DNA of 64,000 bases from Methylobacterium sp. J-078 (GTDB taxonomy: Bacteria; Pseudomonadota; Alphaproteobacteria; Rhizobiales; Beijerinckiaceae): assembly GCF_022829285.1 (NCBI RefSeq), contig NZ_JAKSYI010000025.1, forward strand, positions 28,509 to 92,508. Reading direction: 5' to 3'. Below are positions 58,263 to 64,000 of this stretch, one piece after another (positions within the stretch are counted from its first letter, which is position 1; every line of letters begins with the position of its first letter). Made by a program: the position numbers and the translations under genes. The notes under the pieces were generated by a model. That model had not been told where the DNA came from. It made no database searches and saw nothing but the letters and a program-made list of their open reading frames with translations.

Positions 58263-58397
58263 GGCGTTCCTCCGTGTTTGTTGGGGTGTGAAATCGGGTC
58301 GTGAGGTAGCGTGGTCCGCCCGGACGTCCGCGAGCCTTTCGGCCGCGGCGACGCCCGGGTTACATCGGCGCGTCCGGGCTGCCTCGGCACGGCCGGG

Positions 58398-59006
58398 TCA
58401 CATCGGCGGAACGGTGCCGTTCTCGCCGACGACCATGCGCTCGGCCACGGCGACGCCGCCGGCATCGGCCCGGGTGAAGGCCACGACGCGGGCCCCCGGC
58501 TTGATCTTGCCGACATCCCCCGGCGCGAGGGCCACGACCGGTACGCCTTCCGGGACCGTGATGGTCTTCTCGCCGCCCTTGTAGGTCACCCGGATCGTGC
58601 GGTCGCCCGTGCCCGAGAGGGCACCCACCGCGCCGTTGGTCATGGTGTTCTCCTTCTCGAGATCCCACGGGTAGTGGCCGTCCCCGGTGCCGCGCATGCT
58701 CGGCGCGAAGACCGCGACCTCGAGGGCCTTGAGAGTGCCGTCCGGCTGCGGGGTCGCGGCGGTGCCGATGTAGCTGTCGGGCTGGATGTCGCTGATCTTG
58801 GCCGCGTTGGCGGTGGCGACCCGCACCGTCTCGCCGAGCTTGATCTGCACGCTGGCCCCGAGGCGCGGCTTGATGGTGATGCTCGCTCCGTCCACCGCCT
58901 CGATCGTGCCCCGGATGCGCACCACGGGGGAATCCGCCCGGGCCGGCAGGCCGAGGGCGATACCGGACAGGGCGAGTCCGGAGAGGACGAGGGTCAGCGA
59001 CTTCAT
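58398..59006 (-). CDS. Secreted DUF5666-like protein, tandem paralogue 2
   Basis: A 202-residue protein with a signal peptide (MKSLTLVLSGLALSGIALGLPARAD). It has the same layout as its neighbour: 'VVRIRGTIEAVDGASITIKPR', 'SYIGTAATPQPDGTLKALEV', 'GDGHYPWDLEKENTMTNGAVG' and final 'VGENGTVPPM'. The shared blocks HYPWDL and TMTNGA are the most conserved and may form a ligand site. It is the first gene of a minus-strand set of four ending with the molybdoenzyme. The duplication with divergence suggests different partners or ligands. Confidence 0.8.
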   Translation of the reverse strand: MKSLTLVLSGLALSGIALGLPARADSPVVRIRGTIEAVDGASITIKPRLGASVQIKLGETVRVATANAAKISDIQPDSYIGTAATPQPDGTLKALEVAVFAPSMRGTGDGHYPWDLEKENTMTNGAVGALSGTGDRTIRVTYKGGEKTITVPEGVPVVALAPGDVGKIKPGARVVAFTRADAGGVAVAERMVVGENGTVPPM

Positions 59007-59143
59007 GCGAATGGTCCCGGCAGCCGGTCCATGCCGGCTCCGGGACGCTGAGCCCGATCGGAGGTGTGCGCAAGTCAATTGCGCGCGACCCGGATGTTTC
59101 GGGTCGCGGTTTTCGGCCGCGCTCGATCCCGCCGCGATCCGCC

Positions 59144-60004
59144 CTAATGGGCCATCAGCATCGGGATTTCCGCATGGGCCAGGAGGTGGCTCGTCGGCCC
59201 CCCGAAGATCATCTGGCGCAGGCGGCTCTGCGTGTAGGCACCCTTGATCAGCAGATCGCAGCCGAACGCCTCCGCCTCGGCCAGGAAGACCTCGCCCGGC
59301 GTGCGGCGTCCGGCGGAATGGGCGCGGAAATCCGCCACGATCCCCTCGCAGGCCAACGACCGGGCCAGATCCTCCGCACTCGGGCCCGGCACGGTGCCGC
59401 CCTCGACGCTGATCACGCGGATGCGCTGGGCTTGGCGCAGGAACGGCATGGCGAAGGCCACCGCGCGGGCGGTTTCCGTCGAGCCGTTCCAGGCGATCAG
59501 GATCGCGTCGCCCAGGGTGGCGGGGGCGACCGGGGGGGCCAGCAGGATCGGGCGGCCGCTCTCGAACAGGGCCGTCTCGAAGGTGGTCATGCGGGGCGAG
59601 CCGTCGTCGGTTCCGGGGCGCCCGACCACGGTGGCGGTGAACAGGCGTGCGTACTGCCCGAGGAAGGCGTCCCCGGCCGGCACGTCGGGGCGCCAGCGGT
59701 AGCGGGGCCCCGCACTCCCCACCGTCTCGGGCGTGCAGGGCCCGTCGGTCGCCAGGGGCACGCCGGCCTGGTCCATGAAGGACACGAAGCGGTGGCCGGC
59801 CGTCTCGGCCTCCGCCTTGTCGGCTTCCTCGTCCCGCAGCCAGGTCATGCCGCCGACCATGTCGACGGGCACGTACTCGGCGAGCGCCGGGCGCAGGGAC
59901 ACGCCCTCGATGAGGCTCCCGAACCGACGCGCGGCCAGGATGGCGGTCTCGAAGACGGACGGGAGCGCGTCGTGGGACGCGACGGGAACGAGCAGGGTCT
60001 TCAT
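59144..60004 (-). CDS. Universal stress protein (two Usp domains)
   Basis: A 286-residue cytoplasmic protein with an N-terminal UspA-type strand (MKTLLVPVASHDALPSVFETA) and a second, better preserved Usp domain from about residue 150. That domain has 'ILIAWNGSTETARAVAFAMP', and 'LLIKGAYTQSRLRQMIFGGPTSHLL' near the end. The 'G...S.....GG.S..LL' pattern fits the ATP-binding type. Function in the stress response is inferred from family. It lies in the same direction as the molybdoenzyme set, but 137 bases apart. Confidence 0.9.
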   Translation of the reverse strand: MKTLLVPVASHDALPSVFETAILAARRFGSLIEGVSLRPALAEYVPVDMVGGMTWLRDEEADKAEAETAGHRFVSFMDQAGVPLATDGPCTPETVGSAGPRYRWRPDVPAGDAFLGQYARLFTATVVGRPGTDDGSPRMTTFETALFESGRPILLAPPVAPATLGDAILIAWNGSTETARAVAFAMPFLRQAQRIRVISVEGGTVPGPSAEDLARSLACEGIVADFRAHSAGRRTPGEVFLAEAEAFGCDLLIKGAYTQSRLRQMIFGGPTSHLLAHAEIPMLMAH

Positions 60005-60355
60005 GGAAGGGCCTTTCTCGCGGCGGCACGATCAAGGCCCGAGGCTAATGGGAAACGGCCGCTGCGGAAACCGGCCTGCATGCGGGCCCCCAGGCCTTTT
60101 CCGGCAAGCCTTCTCGAGGGTGGCCAACAGCATGTCCAGGCATTGGTCCGGGGCGGCCAGCCTACAGGATGTGCAAAGCTTGGCCTTAATCAGGGAAAGA
60201 TTTTCGTTCGACGTCCGAAAATGGGATCGCGCGGGCATGGAACTCAATCGTCCTCGCGTCGTTGGCCCCGCAACCGTGACGGGACATTGTGCGGCCGGGT
60301 TGTTTTAGCCTGGCGCGCCGCCCGTCACGTCCACCAATACGAATTCGAGGTTCCC
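60005..60355. other. Intergenic region between divergent stress-type genes
   Basis: About 350 bases between the universal stress protein and the DUF4142 gene. A small dyad, ATTTTCG and CGAAAAT with nine bases between, lies near 60197-60219 and may be a regulator site. I saw no RNA gene. The two promoters must lie here. Confidence 0.35.
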
Positions 60356-61066
60356 ATGATCAAGAAGACCTTTGCCGTGACCGCCGTGATGGCCGCCCTC
60401 GCTACCCCCGCTTTCGCGCAGGGCATGCCGGGTGATTTCCGCATGGAGGCCATGCAGGCCAACGCCTTCGAGATTCAGTCGAGCCAGATCGCGCTTAACA
60501 AGAGCCGGAATCCGCAGGTGCTGCGCTTCGCCCGCGAGGCGATCCGCGACCATCGCGCCGCCAACGTCGCCCTGGCGGGCGGTGAGCGCAACTACGCGGC
60601 CGTGCGCAATAACGAGGGCGTCGGCGGCCTGATCACCGCTCCTCTCGCGGTGGCCGGTGGTGCCGTTGGCGCGGCCACGGGTGCGGCGGCCGGTGTCGTC
60701 GGCGGGACACTCAGCGGTGGCCCGGTGGCCGGCGTCGAGGGCCTCGGAAGCGGCGCGGCGCGCGGCGCCGAGACCGGCAGCCGTGCCTTCAACGGCGATG
60801 TCGATGCCACGGCCGGCACCACGATCATCCAGCCGAACCCGCAGCAGCAGGCGATGCTCGCCGAGCTCTCGCAGACCCCGGCCGGTCCGCGCTTCGACAG
60901 CCTCTACGGCCGCATGCAGGTCCAGTCGCACGAGATGACCATCGGCATGTTCCGCTCCTACGCCGCGTCCGGCCCGAACCCGGCCCTGCGCGCCCATGCC
61001 GAGCAGGCCCTGCCGGTGCTGCAGTCCCACTACCAGATGGCGCAGCGCCTGCCCGGCGCCCGCTGA
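60356..61066 (+). CDS. Secreted DUF4142 protein with glycine/alanine-rich insert
   Basis: A 236-residue exported protein with signal peptide MIKKTFAVTAVMAALATPAFAQ. The DUF4142 helical bundle starts with 'MEAMQANAFEIQSSQIALNKSRNPQVLRFAREAIRDHRAANV' (split here as QANAFEIQSSQIALNKS and FAREAIRDHRAANV). It is interrupted at about residues 92-150 by a glycine-zipper-like segment (GAVGAATGAAAGVVGG), then resumes with 'QQAMLAELSQTPAGPRFDSLY' and ends in a helix. The insert could pack into a membrane. GAGG precedes the ATG. DUF4142 proteins are ferritin-like and found in stress responses, but their role is unknown. Confidence 0.85.
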   Translation: MIKKTFAVTAVMAALATPAFAQGMPGDFRMEAMQANAFEIQSSQIALNKSRNPQVLRFAREAIRDHRAANVALAGGERNYAAVRNNEGVGGLITAPLAVAGGAVGAATGAAAGVVGGTLSGGPVAGVEGLGSGAARGAETGSRAFNGDVDATAGTTIIQPNPQQQAMLAELSQTPAGPRFDSLYGRMQVQSHEMTIGMFRSYAASGPNPALRAHAEQALPVLQSHYQMAQRLPGAR

Positions 61067-61080
61067 TCCGAACGGAGCGA

Positions 61081-61160
61081 CACGCCGGGCTCGTCGCCCG
61101 GCGTGGTTCGAGATAAAAAGGGACGTCGCGCCTTCTGGGCGCGACGTCCTTTCGCGTTTT
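61081..61160. terminator. Two consecutive hairpin terminators
   Basis: Stem one is CACGCCGGGC with GCCCGGCGTG (61081-61105, loop of five). Stem two is GGACGTCGCGCC with GGCGCGACGTCC (61121-61149), followed by TTTCGCGTTTT. Both lie between the convergent DUF4142 and carbonic anhydrase genes. The second resembles an intrinsic terminator on the plus strand, and AAAAAG on its left gives a possible one on the minus strand. Confidence 0.8.
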
Positions 61161-61165
61161 CCGGC

Positions 61166-61855
61166 CTATTCGACCGCGCGTCCGATCATGGCGGCGGGGC
61201 TCAGGCTGCGGCCCGCCCCATCGACGGCGGGCTTGAATTCGCCGGTCTCGGGGTCGCGCAGAAGCAACTCGCCGCGCGCGATGCCGAAATGGGCGCCGTG
61301 CAGGGCGAGCCGACCGCTCTCCACCCGCGTGCGCACGAACGGGAAGGTCATCAGGTTCTTGAGACTCTGCGCGACCATCGAGTATTCGAGCCGGGTCAGG
61401 TAATCCGGCGCCTCCGGGTCACCCGCCAGGGCGGCGGCGGGCTCGACCAGCGAGACCCAGCTCCCGATGAAGTTGCCCTTCGAGAGGGGCTTGGCGGGAT
61501 TGGCGTAGGCCTTGATGCCGCCGCAGGTGGCGTGCCCCAGCACGACGATGTGCTTGACCTCCAGACCCTCGACGGCGAACTCGATGGCCGCCGAAGTGCC
61601 GTGATAGTCACCGCCTGTCTCGTGGGGTGGGACGATGTTGGCGACGTTGCGGATCACGAAGAGTTCACCCGGACCGGTGTCGAAGATCACCTCGGGCGAG
61701 ACCCGGCTGTCGCAGCAGCTGATCATCAGCACTTCGGGGCTCTGACCTTCGGCCAGCTTGGCATAGCGCTTGGCCTCGTCGGTGAGGCGTCCGTCGATGA
61801 ATGAGCGGTAGCCGGCCTTCAGCGTCTCTGGAAACATGGAATGGTCCTCACTCAT
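61166..61855 (-). CDS. Beta-class carbonic anhydrase
   Basis: A 229-residue zinc enzyme that interconverts CO2 and bicarbonate. The zinc ligands are in 'SCCDSRVSPE' (Cys and the Asp-Arg dyad) and 'VLGHATCGGIKAY' (His and Cys). 'LFVIRNVANIVPP' and 'SAAIEFAVEGLEV' complete the signature. An internal ATG at 61837 (MFPETL) is an alternative start. It is a single gene, useful in a C1-metabolising organism for CO2/bicarbonate balance. Confidence 0.95.
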   Translation of the reverse strand: MSEDHSMFPETLKAGYRSFIDGRLTDEAKRYAKLAEGQSPEVLMISCCDSRVSPEVIFDTGPGELFVIRNVANIVPPHETGGDYHGTSAAIEFAVEGLEVKHIVVLGHATCGGIKAYANPAKPLSKGNFIGSWVSLVEPAAALAGDPEAPDYLTRLEYSMVAQSLKNLMTFPFVRTRVESGRLALHGAHFGIARGELLLRDPETGEFKPAVDGAGRSLSPAAMIGRAVE

Positions 61856-61959
61856 GGGGGTCGTGACTCACGGGTGTCTTGGACAGGCGTCTCAAGGCGA
61901 CGCGCGTCTCGGGTGACGGGCGATCAGGGTGGCTTGCCATCGCACGGCAAGCCGGATGG

Positions 61960-62475
61960 CTAGGGTTGCTCCCGCCAGTTTAGGACGACGGGCGTGGTGG
62001 GTATCGTCCCGGCTATGATGTCGCGGGCGACCGCTGCCAGTCCCTTCGGCTCGATCCGCTCGGACGTGGCCTCGAGTTCGGCCAGCGTCCACCAGCGGGT
62101 TCCGAGCACCGGGTTGTCCTCGGTCTCGGCGAGCCGGCTCGTGTCCACGGTCGCATCGGGCAGGTGGACGACGAAGTAGCGCTCGCGGGCATCGCGCGAG
62201 GTTTTGAAGTGGTGGAAGGGGCCGTCGCACGCGGCGACCTGCGGCCCGATCTCGATCCCGGTGACCCCGATCTCCTCGGAGAGTTCGCGCCGGCAGGCCT
62301 CGACATGGTCCTCGCCCGGCTCCAGCCCGCCGCCGGGCATGAACCAGAAGGTACGGTCATCCGGCCGCGCCGGATTGATCGGCCGCACCGCTTCGTAGGC
62401 GATGAGCAGCAGGCGCCGGTCCGGGTCGAACACCAGGGCTCGGGCAATGTCGCGAACGGGTAGATCCTGCGTCAT
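61960..62475 (-). CDS. Nudix hydrolase
   Basis: A 171-residue hydrolase with a complete Nudix box from 'GGLEPGEDHVEACRRELSEE' through 'IGV'. The N-terminal 'VRDIARALVFDPDRRLLLIAYE' and 'FWFMPGGGLEPGE' follow the standard fold. 'PVLGTRWWTLAEL' near the end resembles ADP-ribose or mutT-like members. The substrate is not predictable. The ATG at 62475 is the start; TTG at 62487 is an alternative. The gene lies 13 bases downstream of the DUF429 gene on the same strand and is likely cotranscribed with it. Confidence 0.9.
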   Translation of the reverse strand: MTQDLPVRDIARALVFDPDRRLLLIAYEAVRPINPARPDDRTFWFMPGGGLEPGEDHVEACRRELSEEIGVTGIEIGPQVAACDGPFHHFKTSRDARERYFVVHLPDATVDTSRLAETEDNPVLGTRWWTLAELEATSERIEPKGLAAVARDIIAGTIPTTPVVLNWREQP

Positions 62476-62488
62476 CTCGTACCCCAAC

Positions 62489-63271
62489 TCAGCACTTCGC
62501 TTTAACAGGGAAATCGTCTGGGGCCAGGGGCGGGCCGGCGGCCCGGGCCGGCATCCAGATCACGATCGGTAGACCCGCCGCGTCGCGCCCCGGCGGATCG
62601 GGCAGGGGGATCGCGCAGCCCGCCAGGATATCGCGGGCGACGACGAGGCCGGCCAGGGCGTCGAGATGGTCGTCGGCCCCGATTCCCGCCGGCCGGGCCG
62701 CGATCAGCCCCGCCGGCAGGCCGGCGGCGGCGAGGAGGGCGCGGCGCTTGGCGAGGCCGTCCTGGCGCGCGGGGCCCTTCTTGCCCGCCGCCAGGGCCTG
62801 CCCGCCGTTGAGACGGTGGAACGCGATCTCTGGATGGACCTCGTGCAGGCGCGCCATGAGTTCGGGCCGCGCGCGCAGGAGCGCATCGACCTCGCGGACG
62901 TAGCCCAGGATGTTCCAGCATTGGATCGAGGGGGCGAAGGGGGGCGTGCTGTGTGCCCGCGACAGGGTCTTGGCCTCCGCGTAGGTCTGGGCATGGACCG
63001 CCGCGCGGGCCGGCACCGGGAACACGCTGGCCCGGCCCCGGCCGAGATGCGCCCGCGCCGCGCGGTCCGCCGCGCGCCCGCCCCCCGTCACGTGGCTGTC
63101 GAGCCCGATGGGGATGTCGATCCCGACACTGAGCGGTGCCTCCGGCGCGTCCAGCAGGTCGGCGACGCGGGCGAAGCGCGCGGCCCGGTAGCGGCCCGGG
63201 TCGTCGAGGTCGAGGAGCACACCCGCCCAGGCGCCGCGGCAGCCGTCGAGGCCGCCGATCCAGCGCGTCAT
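62489..63271 (-). CDS. DUF429 protein (RNase H-like fold)
   Basis: A 260-residue DUF429 protein. It begins 'WIGGLDGCRGAWAGVLLDL', then 'VGIDIPIGL' and 'GRGRASVFPVPARAAVHA', with 'EVHPEIAFHRLNGG' in the centre and 'DDHLDALAGLVVARDI' near the end. The acidic residues in D-G-C, D-I-P-I and D-D-H-L-D-A are those expected for a RNase H-like nuclease centre, so a metal-dependent nuclease is predicted, though unproven. It is upstream of the Nudix gene. Confidence 0.85.
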   Translation of the reverse strand: MTRWIGGLDGCRGAWAGVLLDLDDPGRYRAARFARVADLLDAPEAPLSVGIDIPIGLDSHVTGGGRAADRAARAHLGRGRASVFPVPARAAVHAQTYAEAKTLSRAHSTPPFAPSIQCWNILGYVREVDALLRARPELMARLHEVHPEIAFHRLNGGQALAAGKKGPARQDGLAKRRALLAAAGLPAGLIAARPAGIGADDHLDALAGLVVARDILAGCAIPLPDPPGRDAAGLPIVIWMPARAAGPPLAPDDFPVKAKC

Positions 63272-63385
63272 CGGCTCACCCCCGCGCTCAGCCGCTCACG
63301 CTGCGGCGCGAACCGGATCGGACCTGGCCCGTTGTCGCTGCTCGGGGCCGCCGATGCCGGTGGCCGGTGAAACGGGAATGCGTTC

Positions 63386-63784
63386 ATGGACATCGCCGTC
63401 GACAAGGTCACCGAGATCATCCTGCGCGTGCGCGCCGTCGATGTGAAGGAAGGGGCGACTGATCCCGATTCCGGCTCGAACCCCACCGACGACGGCGCCA
63501 CCGACGTGCTGATCTCCGGCACCGACGACGCCACCGAGGAGGAGCTGCGCGCGATGATCGGCGCCCTCAACGACGACGAGCGCGCCGACCTCCTGGCGCT
63601 CCTCTATATCGGGCGCGGCGACATGGAGCCGGAGGAATGGACGGACGCGGTCCGCTTCGCCCGCGAGCGCGAGGCGGCGGGCGAGGGCGCCGCCCACGAG
63701 ATCCTGGGGATTCCGAACGCGGGCGACCTTCTCGAGGAAGGCATGTCCAACCTCGGCATCACACCGGACCTTCCGCAGGCCTGA
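63386..63784 (+). CDS. DUF3775 protein
   Basis: A 132-residue acidic protein of DUF3775. 'EELRAMIGALNDDERADLLALLYIGRGDMEPEEW' (seen as EELRAMIGALNDDERADL and LLYIGRGDMEPEEW) and 'ILGIPNAGDLLEEGMSNLGI' are the family core. The N-terminal 40 residues have a low-complexity acidic stretch. Function is unknown; the family is common in alphaproteobacteria. It is probably a single-gene unit. Confidence 0.85.
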   Translation: MDIAVDKVTEIILRVRAVDVKEGATDPDSGSNPTDDGATDVLISGTDDATEEELRAMIGALNDDERADLLALLYIGRGDMEPEEWTDAVRFAREREAAGEGAAHEILGIPNAGDLLEEGMSNLGITPDLPQA

Positions 63785-63862
63785 GCCCCGCACCCGGGAT
63801 CGGTTCCGCGCGGCGGAACCGATCTCCAGGACCGCCCTGGGCACGATGGGGAATTCGGTCGC

Positions 63863-64000
63863 TAGTGCACTGACGCGGTCAGAGGATTCACGAGGCGGGC
63901 GATGCATGCGAGTCTGGGCAATGGCTCAGACCGTCTGCGTGCTCCTCGACGCCGCCACCCAGTCAGCGCTTGCCGCGATCGCCGGCGATCGATCCCGCCC
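63863..64000 (+). mobile_element. Left end of an IS630-type insertion sequence (partial)
   Basis: From the ATG at 63921 the frame reads MAQTVCVLLDAATQSALAAI, then AGDRSR, to the right edge. This matches the N terminus of IS630-family transposases common in Methylobacterium. The sequence CTAGTGCACTGACGCGG near 63862 may be the left inverted end; IS630 elements insert at TA, and a TA is at 63863-63864. The other end and the rest of the transposase are outside the window, so the boundary is tentative. Confidence 0.6.

Overview
The window looks like chromosomal DNA of a Methylobacterium/Methylorubrum-type alphaproteobacterium. The evidence is very high GC with long mirror-image antisense frames, a formaldehyde-activating-enzyme paralogue, an aerobic (cob-type) cobalamin pathway, and the start of an IS630-type transposase at the right edge. 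This genus assignment is inference from gene content; no search was run.

Layout. 1-3.5 kb holds the tail of a Zur/Fur-like regulator, an exopolysaccharide-priming glycosyltransferase, an antibiotic-monooxygenase-fold protein and an XRE-type regulator. 3.5-25.9 kb is a large cobalamin locus. A minus-strand cobalamin riboswitch (about 17.7-17.9 kb) heads cbtB-cbtA-DUF1636-cobW-cobN-cobG-cobH-cobI-cobJ. A second minus operon is cobL-cobE-cobM-cobB, with cobK divergent from cobL. On the plus strand run cobU/cobP-cobO-(unknown secreted protein)-cobQ, and further on cobD/cbiB-DUF3616 (minus) and cobC (plus). Most junctions are 1-8 nt stop/start overlaps, so translation is probably coupled. cobA, cobF, cobS, cobT, cobV and the CobT-type phosphoribosyltransferase are not in the window and must lie elsewhere if the pathway is complete.

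25.9-37.8 kb carries two transporters (an MFS efflux-type protein and DctA), a malonyl-CoA decarboxylase/malonyl-CoA synthetase pair, an esterase, a YihY-type membrane protein, MsrB, a degenerate CYTH protein and a ROK-family kinase. 37.8-43.7 kb is a methionine-cycle unit: a SahR-like ArsR/methyltransferase regulator with a perfect 20-bp operator over its own start codon, then metF and the B12-dependent metH. The main B12 consumer therefore sits about 14 kb from the B12 genes.

43.8-55.2 kb has a lipoprotein, a Fae-like protein that lacks the usual active-site histidine, a CNBD/thioredoxin-reductase-like fusion lacking the CxxC, a HisKA_2 sensor kinase, a stand-alone dnaE2, a D-2-hydroxyacid dehydrogenase, a MazEF-like pair, and HIT plus NudC. 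55.3-56.15 kb is a strikingly AT-rich island with one membrane protein. 56.2-59.0 kb is a periplasmic molybdoenzyme/cytochrome b561 operon with two tandem secreted paralogues. The remainder contains a universal stress protein, a DUF4142 protein, a beta-carbonic anhydrase, a Nudix hydrolase, DUF429, DUF3775 and the IS630 edge.

The most unusual signal is a three-stem palindromic repeat present twice: once between the convergent cobK and cobJ, and once inside cobG, where it is read in frame as an insert of about 42 residues.
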